Shown here: positions 47,719-55,625 of the stretch, in pieces
Numbering within the stretch: the first letter of the stretch is position 1
Layout of the letters: each line of letters starts with the position of its first letter
Assembly (NCBI RefSeq): GCF_900177655.1
Contig: NZ_FXWK01000001.1
Span: 1,860,001 to 1,924,000, forward strand
Direction: 5' to 3'
Source of the DNA: Devosia lucknowensis
GTDB taxonomy: Bacteria > Pseudomonadota > Alphaproteobacteria > Rhizobiales > Devosiaceae
Length of the DNA: 64,000 nt
Notes under the pieces: generated by a model
What the model was told of the DNA's origin: nothing
Seen by the model: only the letters and a program-made list of their open reading frames with translations
Databases searched by the model: none
Position numbers and translations under genes: made by a program

Positions 47719-48018
47719 ATGCAAATATCTACGTCCCCCAAGCGCAAAAGTTTCAGGCTCCTGGCGCTTGTCGGCACTCTTGGCGTCGTGACGGTTTCGG
47801 CCGGCGCGCTCTTGGCCAGTGTCTCCCCCGCCCAAGCCGCAAACTTTGCCAGCCAGCCCGATACCCAGGTTGCGGTCTTTATGGTGCCCCTGACCCTCCT
47901 CGTCCTTGTCCTCCTGTTTGAAGTGGGCCGGTTCGTCTGGCGCGGCACCCTGCCCGCCCAGGTTCCTTCCCGCGCATCGCGCCCCCCGAGCCTTTCCGGC
48001 AAGCCCCCGGCGGCCTGA
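47719..48018 (+). CDS. Small two-helix membrane protein
   Basis: The 99-residue product has a basic N-terminus, a first hydrophobic segment (LLALVGTLGVVTVSAGALLAS) that ends in an Ala-rich cleavage-like site, and a second (VAVFMVPLTLLVLVLLFEVG) near residues 52-73. A basic Pro-rich tail follows. I recognise no family. The ribosome site is weak, but the terminator at 48043 supports a plus-strand gene here. Confidence 0.6.
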   Translation: MQISTSPKRKSFRLLALVGTLGVVTVSAGALLASVSPAQAANFASQPDTQVAVFMVPLTLLVLVLLFEVGRFVWRGTLPAQVPSRASRPPSLSGKPPAA

Positions 48019-48042
48019 CGAGACAGCCTTCCGAGACTATTC

Positions 48043-48073
48043 ATGGCCGGCCGGTGCGCCGGCCATTTTCTTT
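48043..48073 (+). terminator. Intrinsic terminator after the small membrane protein gene
   Basis: ATGGCCGG (48043-48050) pairs with CCGGCCAT (48059-48066) and is followed by TTTCTTT. It separates the small membrane protein gene from the CBS gene. Confidence 0.7.
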
Positions 48074-48144
48074 GTGACGATTCTGCTGTTGCCCGCCACC
48101 GCCGTCGGGCGCACACTTGCGCATCTTACCAGGAGGACTGTCCG

Positions 48145-48528
48145 ATGCATGTCGATACCATCCTGCAGACCAAGGGTGCCGCGGTGCACACCCTCAGCCA
48201 CGACGGCACGCTGGCCGACGCCGTAGCCTTGCTCAACACGCACAATATCGGCGCCGTGGTTATAACCGAAGGGGCCGGCACGATCGTGGGTATCCTGTCC
48301 GAGCGCGATATCGTCCGCCAGCTCGGGCGCAACCCCACGGGTGCCCTTGCGCTCACCATAGGCGAGTGCATGACCCGCAATGTGGTCACCGCCGATCGCA
48401 CAACCTCGATTGACGAGGTCATGGAGCGCATGACCAGGCGACGCATTCGCCACATGCCGATCGCCGAGGACGGCAAGCTCGCCGGGATCATTTCCGATCG
48501 GCGACGTGGTCAAGCTCAAGATCGCTGA
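48145..48528 (+). CDS. CBS-domain pair protein, frameshifted near the 3' end
   Basis: The open frame encodes 127 residues with two CBS domains (MHVDTILQTKG, ILSERDIVRQLG and VMERMTRRRIRHMPIAEDGKLAGIIS). Such stand-alone CBS pairs bind adenine nucleotides and are about 142-145 residues. After GIIS the frame turns to a run of Arg/Gln residues and stops. Removing one G near 48496 would restore IGDVVKLKIAEVEHEAEAL and give the normal length of 142. The RBS is AGGAGGA at eight bases. A sequencing error or a real mutation cannot be told apart. Confidence 0.85.
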   Translation: MHVDTILQTKGAAVHTLSHDGTLADAVALLNTHNIGAVVITEGAGTIVGILSERDIVRQLGRNPTGALALTIGECMTRNVVTADRTTSIDEVMERMTRRRIRHMPIAEDGKLAGIISDRRRGQAQDR

Positions 48529-48574
48529 AGTCGAGCACGAAGCCGAAGCGCTGCGCGAATACATCGCCAGCTGA
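48496..48574 (+). other. Out-of-frame C-terminal tail of the CBS protein
   Basis: In the frame beginning at 48497 the sequence reads IGDVVKLKIAEVEHEAEAL and continues to a TGA at 48572-48574. It completes the second CBS domain and the usual C-terminal helix. The preceding G at 48496 is the probable extra base. Confidence 0.8.
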
Positions 48575-48581
48575 GGCCCGC

Positions 48582-48980
48582 TCAGCCCACCAGCGACATC
48601 AGTCCCGCTTCGGTGGGACGGAAACCGCACGCCCGGTAGAATGGTGCCAGATGCGGCTCGAAATCGACGTGCAGCCAGTGCGCGCCGCCGAGCCGGGCGA
48701 TGTCCGCCGCCCGCCGAACCAGGTCGGTGGCGATCCCCCGGCGCCTGAAATCGGGATCGACGCCGGTATCGAGAATGAAGGCATGCACGCCTCCGTCCCA
48801 CGCGACATTGACGAAGCCGATGAGCCTCTTGCCGTCGAATGCTCCGAGATGTCCGAGGCTCCGCGACAGCACCTGCCCATAGCGCTCGGGCGGCGCGCTG
48901 CCCCAGGCGCGGCGCCAGAAAGCGTCGAGCTCGGCCGCGTCCGGGTGGGGATCGACCCGATAAGTGATCACTGGCTCCAC
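48582..48980 (-). CDS. GNAT family N-acetyltransferase
   Basis: A single-domain acetyltransferase of 132 residues. Motif A is DTGVDPDFRRRGIATDLVRRA, and the C-terminal FYRACGFRPTEAG is typical. The pattern near HWLHVDFEPHLAPFYR is shared with a group of small GNATs of unknown substrate. It converges on the CBS gene. The start is the ATG at 48980. Confidence 0.87.
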   Translation of the reverse strand: MEPVITYRVDPHPDAAELDAFWRRAWGSAPPERYGQVLSRSLGHLGAFDGKRLIGFVNVAWDGGVHAFILDTGVDPDFRRRGIATDLVRRAADIARLGGAHWLHVDFEPHLAPFYRACGFRPTEAGLMSLVG

Positions 48981-49092
48981 CCGTACATTACCAATCTCTC
49001 CAACTCTTCATCCTCTCGCAAGGTCACGACCACGTCGGCTTGCCTATGGTCATCGCAGTGCCGGTTACCGGCCAATCCCATGCAAAGGATGA

Positions 49093-49746
49093 ATGACCTT
49101 GAAGACGATTTCCACCACCGCCATCGTGGCTCTGATGACCGCCTCCATCGGCCTTGGCGCCGTCGCGCCAGTCCTGGCTCAGGACAATCTCGCTCCACCG
49201 GCGGCCGAACAACCCGCTGCTCCCGACAACACGATGCCCGCCCCGGGCGCTGATCGCAACTTGCGCAATGGTCCTGGCCCGCGCCATGGCGGCATGGGCG
49301 GACCGGCTGGCCTCTTCGATGTCGACCGTGGCGCCGAGGCCATCGAAGTCGCTATCGTGCGCCTCAGCCATGCCATCGATCTGTCCGACGACCAGACGAC
49401 GCTGTTCGACACGCTCAAGACCGATGCGCTTGCCGCCGCAGCCGAGTTTGAAACGGCCACTAAAGGCCTCCGCCCGACGCCGCCCGCCGAGGGTGAAGCT
49501 GCCGTCGCACCCGACATTTCCGAGCGCTTCAACAATCGGATCGCGCTCGACAAGGCGCGCCTTGCCGCGCATGAAGCCGTCCAGCCGGCCTTCACAGCCT
49601 TCTTCGATAGCCTTACCGACGAGCAGAAGGCTGAACTGATGCCGGCGCGCGGCGAGCGGCACGCAGGTGCTGAACGGCATCAGGGCGGTTTCCGTCCCGG
49701 GCATGGCGGCGATGCCCAGCGTCCAATGGGTCCGGGCAACCGCTAA
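49093..49746 (+). CDS. Spy/LTXXQ-type periplasmic protein
   Basis: The 217-residue product has a signal peptide (IVALMTASIGLGAVAPVLAQ), a Pro/Gly-rich linker and a helical domain. The domain ends in FFDSLTDEQKAELMPARGER, an LTxEQ motif as in Spy/CpxP-like proteins. Family members are periplasmic chaperones or metal-stress proteins. The His/Gly-rich tail (RHAGAERHQGGFRPGHGG) could bind metal. The ATG at 49093 follows AAAGGA closely, and a TTG two codons on is possible. A hairpin (49764-49771 with 49782-49789) follows the stop. Confidence 0.78.
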   Translation: MTLKTISTTAIVALMTASIGLGAVAPVLAQDNLAPPAAEQPAAPDNTMPAPGADRNLRNGPGPRHGGMGGPAGLFDVDRGAEAIEVAIVRLSHAIDLSDDQTTLFDTLKTDALAAAAEFETATKGLRPTPPAEGEAAVAPDISERFNNRIALDKARLAAHEAVQPAFTAFFDSLTDEQKAELMPARGERHAGAERHQGGFRPGHGGDAQRPMGPGNR

Positions 49747-49825
49747 CCCGGTCCCACTTGCGTGATCCGCCGGCCTCATCGGGCGGATCGATGCGGCCCT
49801 TCCTGCCCCGGAAGGTGTGCCGCCG

Positions 49826-49857
49826 GCCCCGGTCCTCAACGGCCGGGGCTTGCTTTT
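49826..49857 (+). terminator. Hairpin terminator before the class V aminotransferase gene
   Basis: GCCCCGG (49826-49832) pairs with CCGGGGC (49843-49849) and is followed by TTGCTTTT. It lies between the Spy-like gene and the next gene on the same strand. Confidence 0.6.
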
Positions 49858-49904
49858 GCTGGCGTCTCGACTACCAGTGGAACGGTTGTTTGTTCAGGCA
49901 TGTC

Positions 49905-51137
49905 ATGACCGTTCTCCCGCTCGATCCCCAGCGCATTCGCGCCTTGTTTCCGGCCTTTTCCGAGCCGAGCCTTTCCGGCCAGGCCTTTTTCGAAAACGCC
50001 GGTGGCTCCTACACGGCCCAAGCGACACTGGACATTCTTGACCGCTATTACCGGGCGACCAAGGTCCAGCCCTACGGCGTCTATGCGGCATCCGAAGAAG
50101 CCGGTCGCCTCATGGATCACGCCTACGAGCGTCTGGCGCGCCCGCTCAATGTCTCCAGCGACTGGATCCATATCGGTCCGTCGAGCTCGGCAAACACCTA
50201 TGTCTTGGGCAATGCCTTCGGCGCGTGGCTCAAGCCCGGCGACGCCATCGTCGTCACCAACCAGGACCATGAAGCCAATACCGGCAACTGGCGTCGACTC
50301 GCCCATCGCGGCATTGAAGTGCGCGAGTGGAAGGTCGATACCGAGACCGCCCGCCTGTCATTGCCGGCGCTGGATGCGCTGCTCGACAACAAGGTCAAGC
50401 TCGTGGCCGTGCCGCACTGCTCCAATATCGTGGGCGACATCAATCCCGTCGCCGATGTAGCTGAGCGGGCGCACGCCGTTGGCGCGGTGCTGGCAGTGGA
50501 TGGCGTCAGCTATGCCCCGCATGGTCTGCCTGACCTCCGGGGACTGGGCGCCGACATCTATTTCTTCTCTGCCTACAAGACCTATGGCCCTCACCAGGGC
50601 ATCATGGCCATTCGCCCCGAACTGGCGCGCGCCCTGCCCAATCAGGGCCATTACTTCAATGACACCAAGCTGCGCTATCGCCTGACGCCGGCGGGTCCGG
50701 ACCATGCGCAGATCGCAGCCACGGCAGGCATCGTCGACTATCTCGAACGCGTCGCCGATCTTGCGCCTGCGACCCTGGACGGCAGCGACCCGTTCCGCCG
50801 CGCCCATACTGCCATGCGCGCCCAGGAAATCGCGCTCGCGCGTCCCTTGCTCGACTATCTGCGCACCCGCAACGATATCCGTCTTATCGGCCCTTCGGAT
50901 CCCGAGCTCCGCGCGCCCACCATTTCGATCCTCGCGGGCGAACCGGGCATCGACATCGCGCCGCGCCTGGCCCACCACGGGGTCATGGCCTCCGGCGGCA
51001 ATTTTTACGCCGTGCGTCTCTTGGAGTCGCTTGGCATCGACCCAGTCAACCACGGCGTGCTCCGCCTCTCCTTCGTGCACTACACTAGCCCCGAAGAAAT
51101 CCAGCAGCTCATCCGGGCGCTCGACGCGGAACTCTGA
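49905..51137 (+). CDS. Cysteine desulfurase-like class V aminotransferase
   Basis: The 410-residue PLP protein belongs to the class V group annotated as cysteine desulfurase-like. It carries FFENAGGSYT, SSANTYVLGNA, NQDHEAN and the PLP Lys in FFSAYKTYGPHQG. The conserved catalytic Cys loop of IscS is not evident. It therefore may be an isopenicillin epimerase-like or selenocysteine lyase-like enzyme. The start is the ATG at 49905, with a weak ribosome site. No Fe-S assembly genes adjoin. Confidence 0.82.
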   Translation: MTVLPLDPQRIRALFPAFSEPSLSGQAFFENAGGSYTAQATLDILDRYYRATKVQPYGVYAASEEAGRLMDHAYERLARPLNVSSDWIHIGPSSSANTYVLGNAFGAWLKPGDAIVVTNQDHEANTGNWRRLAHRGIEVREWKVDTETARLSLPALDALLDNKVKLVAVPHCSNIVGDINPVADVAERAHAVGAVLAVDGVSYAPHGLPDLRGLGADIYFFSAYKTYGPHQGIMAIRPELARALPNQGHYFNDTKLRYRLTPAGPDHAQIAATAGIVDYLERVADLAPATLDGSDPFRRAHTAMRAQEIALARPLLDYLRTRNDIRLIGPSDPELRAPTISILAGEPGIDIAPRLAHHGVMASGGNFYAVRLLESLGIDPVNHGVLRLSFVHYTSPEEIQQLIRALDAEL

Positions 51138-51165
51138 ACGCCATTTAACCCACCGTGCCCCCTCG

Positions 51166-51244
51166 GGCCTGACCCTAGGGCCAACATCAACGGACACCGA
51201 CGCTTAGGCGCTTGCCGCCAGAAGTCCTCGGGTCAAGCCGAGGA
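51166..51244. repeat. Palindromic intergenic repeat, related to the copy at 42 kb
   Basis: The segment contains CCTAGGGCCA (51174-51183) and the hairpin TCCTCGG-GTCAAG-CCGAGGA (51225-51231 with 51238-51244). Both elements resemble those at 41964-42108. They lie between two plus-strand genes. Confidence 0.55.
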
Positions 51245-51290
51245 CGGCCCGCAATAGGCTCGTAGATCGGCTCCACGGAACGCCATCCCC

Positions 51291-52196
51291 ATGTCCCGCC
51301 TCGTCGCCTCGCTGCTGCTTTTGATCTGCACCATGTTCTGGGGCTTTGCCTTCATCGCGCAGAAATCGGCCATGGATGCGATGGAGCCGCTCACCTTCAC
51401 CGGCGTGCGCTTTCTTATCGGCGGTCTTCTTGTCCTGCCGCTGGCGCTGAACGAGCTTCGGCGCAAGGGTGTCAGGCTCACGGCCCACCACTGGACGCTC
51501 ATACTGGCGATGAGCGGCGCCTTCTTCCTCGGTTCGTGGCTGCAGCAGGCAGGTCTTGCCACCACCACCGCCACCAATGCCGGCTTCCTCACCGGCCTTT
51601 ACGTATTTTTCGTCCCGCTCCTGGGCTTCTTGATCTTCCGCAGCCGCCCCCACCCGATCATCTTCGTGGGCGTACCGCTGGCCCTGGTCGGCATCTATTT
51701 CCTCAATGGCGGCGGCCTCGCAAGCTTCAACGGCGGCGACTGGCTCGTCGTTTGCAGCGCGCTCTTCTGGGGCATGCATGTTGTCCTGCTCGGTCACATC
51801 GCCCGGCTCACCGGCCTGCCGATTTTCGTGTCGGCCATCAGCTTCCTGGTCGCCGGCGTTCTCGCCAGCACCCTCGCGCTCACTACCGAAACGCCGACCA
51901 TCGCCGCGATATCGGCCGGCTGGCTCGAGATTGCCTATGCCGCGGTGTTGTCCACCGCCGTTGCCTTCACGCTGCAGGCCATCGGTCAGCAGCACGTGCC
52001 ACCGGCCAATGCCGCCATCATTCTATCCGCGGAAAGCCTTTTCGCGGCCATTGGCGGTGCCCTGCTGCTCGGCGAGCGCCTGCCTCTGGTCGGCTATGCC
52101 GGCGCCACGCTGATCTTCTGCGCCATCGTGCTCGTCGAGGCCGTCCCGGCGCTACTGGCCCGGCGCAAGATGCACGAGCCGCGCATCGCTAACTGA
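51291..52196 (+). CDS. DMT superfamily transporter (EamA domains)
   Basis: This inner membrane exporter-type carrier of 301 residues has ten predicted transmembrane helices. Two EamA repeats are visible: WGFAFIAQKSAMDAMEPLTF at the start and LSAESLFAAIGGALLLGERL near the end. Members export amino acids or other metabolites, but the substrate is not clear. The ATG at 51291 begins directly after the intergenic repeat. It converges on a DUF2147 gene. Confidence 0.9.
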   Translation: MSRLVASLLLLICTMFWGFAFIAQKSAMDAMEPLTFTGVRFLIGGLLVLPLALNELRRKGVRLTAHHWTLILAMSGAFFLGSWLQQAGLATTTATNAGFLTGLYVFFVPLLGFLIFRSRPHPIIFVGVPLALVGIYFLNGGGLASFNGGDWLVVCSALFWGMHVVLLGHIARLTGLPIFVSAISFLVAGVLASTLALTTETPTIAAISAGWLEIAYAAVLSTAVAFTLQAIGQQHVPPANAAIILSAESLFAAIGGALLLGERLPLVGYAGATLIFCAIVLVEAVPALLARRKMHEPRIAN

Positions 52197-52209
52197 CGGC
52201 GCAGCCCGT

Positions 52210-52599
52210 CTACTGGTTGTAGCGATACATCTGGTAGGTCTTGCAGATGACGAGCGCCACGCAGCCCTTGAGGGTAATCTGGTCGGCGCTGACCTGGGTG
52301 ATCGTGCCCGCAGCCTTCTGGCCATAGATATGCAGCTCGCCCTTCCACTGGTTGGGGCGGGTCTGCCGCGCATGGTCGATCAGCAGCGTGTTCATGTAGG
52401 GCAGGTTCTCGGCATTGTCTGCGCCATTGCCCAGCCACACCAGTTCCGCACAAAGCTGCGTTCCGTCCCCGCAAAGCTGCACGTCATAGCGGGAGTCCCG
52501 CATCTCGATTTCCCACATACCCACTGGCGAAGCGAATGCCGGCGCGATGGATGCGGCAGCGAAGGCGGCAATGGCGAAAACGCGACGAAAGGCGGGCAT
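52210..52599 (-). CDS. DUF2147 secreted protein
   Basis: The 129-residue product has a signal peptide (FAIAAFAAASIAPAFASP) and a small beta domain. It starts VGMWEIEMRDSRYDVQLCGDG and holds Cys residues likely bridged. DUF2147 proteins are periplasmic and of unknown role. The start at 52599 follows AGAGG at six bases. It is convergent with the transporter gene. Confidence 0.82.
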   Translation of the reverse strand: MPAFRRVFAIAAFAAASIAPAFASPVGMWEIEMRDSRYDVQLCGDGTQLCAELVWLGNGADNAENLPYMNTLLIDHARQTRPNQWKGELHIYGQKAAGTITQVSADQITLKGCVALVICKTYQMYRYNQ

Positions 52600-52877
52600 C
52601 TGAAACCTCTGCGATAGTGTGGCACGACAGTGCGATCTGACACCTGAACCCAAGCTGAACATCGCTCATACGCCATCCGCGCTGCCATTGGTAAGACCGT
52701 CACGCCGTCGTCATCCTGGCCGGTTACGGTCTGGCGATCCCGGCCTCCCCCAGGGCCCGGATATGTCGGCCCCGCGTCCCCAACGCCGCGCCGTCAGCGG
52801 ACGGCCCGGTTTCGCCAAGCCCGGTCGTCCAAACCGATCCAAGTCGGTCTTGGCCGCCTCCGGGCGGCCTTTTTTTG
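52600..52877 (+). other. Gene-free stretch ending in a strong orphan terminator
   Basis: No coding frame is supported in this interval. It ends in GGCCGCC-TCCG-GGCGGCC (52852-52858 with 52863-52869) followed by seven T. No plus-strand gene precedes it within 400 bases, since the nearest one, the transporter, ends at 52196. It could terminate a small RNA or the transporter transcript. A candidate promoter is weak, TTGGTA at 52688. Confidence 0.4.
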
Positions 52878-52951
52878 TGGAGTGCGCCCGATAGCCCCTC
52901 GCGCCCCGGCCGACCCTGCGCCAAAACAGGAGCGATCCCTCAGGCGCGACC

Positions 52952-53545
52952 ATGGCAAAGCTCTATTTTTCCTATGCGGCGATGAATGCCGGCAAATCCA
53001 CCTTGCTGCTGCAGGCCGCCTACAACTATCGAGAGCGCGGCATGCGTCCGCTGCTCTACACCTCCGCGCTCTATGCCGAAGGCGGGGTCGGCCTCATCAC
53101 CTCGCGCATCGGCATCGCCGAACAAGCCGAACTCTACGCCGCGGGCGATGATCTTTATCAGTCCATCCGCGACAATCACGAGGAATCCAAGGTCGACTGC
53201 GTCTTCGTCGACGAGGCGCAATTCCTCACGCGCGACCAGGTCTGGCAACTCGCCCGCGTGGCCGACCGGCTCGGCATCCCGATCATGTGCTATGGCCTGC
53301 GCACCGATTTCCAGGGCAAGCTTTTTCCCGGCTCCATGGAGCTGCTCGCCGTGGCCGATGCCCTGCGCGAAATCCGCACCATCTGCACCTGCGGCGCCAA
53401 GGCCATCATGGTCGTGCGCCAGGACATGTCCGGGCGCGTCCTGACCGATGGCGACCAGGTCTCGATCGAGAAATCCGTCTACCTGTCCCTCTGCCGCAAG
53501 CATTGGGAAGAAGCCGTTGGCCGCTGGCCGGTAAAGGGACCCTGA
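52952..53545 (+). CDS. tdk: Thymidine kinase
   Basis: This cytoplasmic salvage enzyme of 197 residues phosphorylates thymidine with ATP. It has the type II (TK1-like) P-loop SYAAMNAGKST, the DEAQFL Walker B segment, and zinc-binding Cys residues in CTCGAKA and CRKHW. The length is typical of bacterial TdK. The start codon is the ATG at 52952. It is followed by a thioesterase gene after four bases, so they are probably transcribed together. Confidence 0.95.
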   Translation: MAKLYFSYAAMNAGKSTLLLQAAYNYRERGMRPLLYTSALYAEGGVGLITSRIGIAEQAELYAAGDDLYQSIRDNHEESKVDCVFVDEAQFLTRDQVWQLARVADRLGIPIMCYGLRTDFQGKLFPGSMELLAVADALREIRTICTCGAKAIMVVRQDMSGRVLTDGDQVSIEKSVYLSLCRKHWEEAVGRWPVKGP

Positions 53546-53549
53546 CACC

Positions 53550-53939
53550 ATGCACACCGACACCACCGAGCCCACGGGCGCCCTCACCATCCGCACCCTC
53601 GCCATGCCGGCAGACACCAATCCGGCCGGCGACATTTTCGGCGGCTGGGTGATGAGCCAGATGGACATTGCCGGCGCCATTGCCGCGGTCGAGCGGGCCA
53701 AGGGCCGCGTCGTCACGGTCGCCGTGGAAGGCATGACCTTCATCGCCCCGGTCAAGGTCGGCGACGTGCTGTGCGTCTATGCCAGCGTCGAGCGGGTCGG
53801 CACCACCTCGATCACTATCGGCCTGGAAGCCTGGGTACGCCGCAACCGGCTCGACGATCGCACCAAGGTCACCGAGGCCCGCTTCGTCTACGTCTCTCTC
53901 GACGACAGCGGCCAGAAGCGCGCCATTCCCCAAAGCTGA
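53550..53939 (+). CDS. Acyl-CoA thioesterase (YciA-like hotdog)
   Basis: The 129-residue hotdog-fold enzyme hydrolyses acyl-CoA esters. It has the family motif NPAGDIFGGWVMSQMDIAGA with the conserved Asp in the active-site helix, then VEGMTFIAPVKVGDVL. It is short and lacks extra domains. It lies immediately after tdk and probably shares its transcript. The physiological acyl chain is unknown. Confidence 0.9.
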   Translation: MHTDTTEPTGALTIRTLAMPADTNPAGDIFGGWVMSQMDIAGAIAAVERAKGRVVTVAVEGMTFIAPVKVGDVLCVYASVERVGTTSITIGLEAWVRRNRLDDRTKVTEARFVYVSLDDSGQKRAIPQS

Positions 53940-53946
53940 CAATCCC

Positions 53947-53963
53947 GTTCAGACTGCGTTCAG
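53947..53963 (+). promoter_or_regulatory. Tandem TTCAG half-sites upstream of an SH3b gene
   Basis: GTTCAG occurs at 53947-53952 and 53958-53963, 11 bases apart, in the upstream region of the SH3b gene at 54150. The same arrangement is present at 55536-55552 before its paralogue. Eleven-base spacing is typical of OmpR-type regulator sites. Confidence 0.4.
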
Positions 53964-54034
53964 CCAGCCCCTGCTTAATCGCAAGCAACCGGCCGGTCGC
54001 TTGCAGGAACTTTGGGGACTGCCAAGTAGAAGCC

Positions 54035-54060
54035 GGAACTCTTTTCAACAAGACTCCGTT
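54035..54060 (+). promoter_or_regulatory. EcfG (general stress sigma factor) promoter
   Basis: GGAAC (54035-54039), 17 bases, then CGTT (54057-54060), an exact match to GGAAC-N16/17-CGTT. It is about 90 bases before the SH3b/crystallin-like gene starting at 54150. Confidence 0.75.
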
Positions 54061-54149
54061 TCTGGAGTAAGAAACTAACCGGCGCGGCTACCGCACAGCG
54101 TTGTCCCGGATGTCCGGGACCGGATCGGCCAAGCCTGAGGGAGCATGTC

Positions 54150-54815
54150 ATGCATCGTCAGACCCGCAAAAATCTTTTGAACATGGCCACCGGCGTCGCC
54201 GTTGCAGCAGCGGCCGTGGTTGTTTTCCTGCCCGCCGCCTATGCTGCGCCGGGCACCGTGACCAGCAATGTCAACGTTCGCTCCGGTCCGGGTACCAATT
54301 ATGCCGTCGTCGACGTGGCCCGTTCGGGTCAGCAGGTAGACGTGCAGCAGTGCCAGGGTTCGTGGTGCTACATTTCCAAGCCCGGTCCCGATGGCTGGGT
54401 GTCGTCCACCTACCTCACCGCTGGCGGTCGTCCGGTCAATCCGTCCAACCCTGGCCTCAGCTTCGGCTTCACGGTCGGCGGCCCGAACGGCCCGCAGATC
54501 AGCATCGGTGTCGGCAACCAGCCGCAGCCCCAGCCGCCGCGTCCTGGCCCGCGCCCGCCCGTCGTGCAGCCGGTTGACGAAATCTGCTTCTACGATCGCG
54601 CCCGCTTCCGCGGCGACAGCTTCTGCATGACCCCGGGTGAATCGACCCGCGACCTGCGCAGCTGGACCGACCGTATTTCCTCTATCGACAACCCGGGCGG
54701 CTACGAAGTCCAGGTCTGCTCGGAGCCCAACTATCGCTCCTGCCGCACCTACACCACCAGCGCCTCCTCGCTGGGTGACTTCGACGACTACATCGCCTCC
54801 ATCCGCACCCGCTGA
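54150..54815 (+). CDS. Secreted SH3b plus beta/gamma-crystallin-like protein 1
   Basis: The 221-residue product has a signal peptide (VAAAAVVVFLPAAYA), then an SH3b domain (SNVNVRSGPGTNYAVVD, CQGSWCYI, WVSSTYL). A Pro-rich linker follows (PQPQPPRPGPRPP), then a C-terminal region of two crystallin-like Greek keys (ICFYDRARFRGDSFCM, TDRISSI; DDYIASI). It probably binds wall or surface polymer in the periplasm. The ATG at 54150 follows GAGGGAG. An EcfG promoter precedes it. It is the first of three paralogues. Confidence 0.85.
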   Translation: MHRQTRKNLLNMATGVAVAAAAVVVFLPAAYAAPGTVTSNVNVRSGPGTNYAVVDVARSGQQVDVQQCQGSWCYISKPGPDGWVSSTYLTAGGRPVNPSNPGLSFGFTVGGPNGPQISIGVGNQPQPQPPRPGPRPPVVQPVDEICFYDRARFRGDSFCMTPGESTRDLRSWTDRISSIDNPGGYEVQVCSEPNYRSCRTYTTSASSLGDFDDYIASIRTR

Positions 54816-54837
54816 TGCACTTTCAGCGCTGAACATG

Positions 54838-54871
54838 GCGCCGCCCTCCCAAGGGGCGGCGCTTTGCTTTG
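54838..54871 (+). terminator. Intrinsic terminator after SH3b gene 1
   Basis: GCGCCGCCC (54838-54846) pairs with GGGCGGCGC (54854-54862), followed by TTTGCTTTG. Confidence 0.75.
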
Positions 54872-54924
54872 CGCGGCGTCATTTCCGCGCTAACCTCACC
54901 GATGTTCAAATCCGGGATCTCCTC

Positions 54925-55497
54925 ATGCGCTCACTCGCTGCACTTGGCCTTGCCCTTGCCCTCACGCTGCTGCCTGCGGCCTCCGCATCTGCCGGATCGG
55001 AAGCCGGAAGCCACGGCTGGAGCCGCGAAACGCTGGTGCTGCGCAGTGGACCCGGCGCCCAATACGCGGTCACCGGCGAAATCCCCGGCGAGGTGGCCAT
55101 CAAGATCCTCCGCTGCCAGAAGCACTGGTGCATGGTCGATGGCCCCGGCGGCCGGGGCTGGACCGGCAATGGCGCGCTCGACTTCGGCAAGGATCCGCAT
55201 TGGCCGTTGTTCGACGGTGATAACACCTGGCCCGATCTGGCCGGCGGCAGCATGTGCTTTTATGAGGGCGCAAACTATTCCGGCCGCTCCTTCTGCGCCG
55301 GCACGGGTGAAGTCTTCACCGATCTGGCCACCTGGGGATGGGACAATCGCATCCGCTCCATCGAGGTGATTGTCCCCACCAGCGCCGCCATCTGCCGCGA
55401 CCGGGGCTTCCAGTCCTATTGCGAGCGGATCGTGTCCAGCGAACCTGTCCTTGACCCGTTGCTGTCGCGCAACCTGTCGTCGATCCGCGTCTACTGA
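54925..55497 (+). CDS. Secreted SH3b plus beta/gamma-crystallin-like protein 2
   Basis: The 190-residue product has a signal peptide (LGLALALTLLPAASASA), an SH3b-like region (ETLVLRSGPGAQYAVTG, WCMVDGPGGRGW) and a C-terminal crystallin-like region (MCFYEGANYSGRSFC, WDNRIRSI). It is the shortest and most diverged of the three neighbours and has lost the clear calcium motif. Start is the ATG at 54925, with GGGA seven bases upstream. Sequence between it and the next paralogue carries TTCAG repeats. Confidence 0.82.
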   Translation: MRSLAALGLALALTLLPAASASAGSEAGSHGWSRETLVLRSGPGAQYAVTGEIPGEVAIKILRCQKHWCMVDGPGGRGWTGNGALDFGKDPHWPLFDGDNTWPDLAGGSMCFYEGANYSGRSFCAGTGEVFTDLATWGWDNRIRSIEVIVPTSAAICRDRGFQSYCERIVSSEPVLDPLLSRNLSSIRVY

Positions 55498-55535
55498 CAA
55501 CCGTCGCCCACGCCTATCCGCCACCTAAACGCCAC

Positions 55536-55552
55536 ATTCAGCGCCGGTTCAG
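55536..55552 (+). promoter_or_regulatory. Tandem TTCAG half-sites upstream of SH3b gene 3
   Basis: ATTCAG (55536-55541) and GTTCAG (55547-55552) are 11 bases apart, the same geometry as the pair at 53947-53963. Confidence 0.4.
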
Positions 55553-55625
55553 CGGCATGGGTGCTTCTTGTCCCTCAGAAACGGAACGCCCGAGGGCGCC
55601 GTAAACAGTCACTGAGGGAATCAGA

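Noticed and set aside
55583..55608. GAAAC-N17-CGTA before the third SH3b gene as an EcfG promoter
   Set aside because: Both boxes deviate from the consensus, and the internal GGAAC has no CGTT at the right distance.
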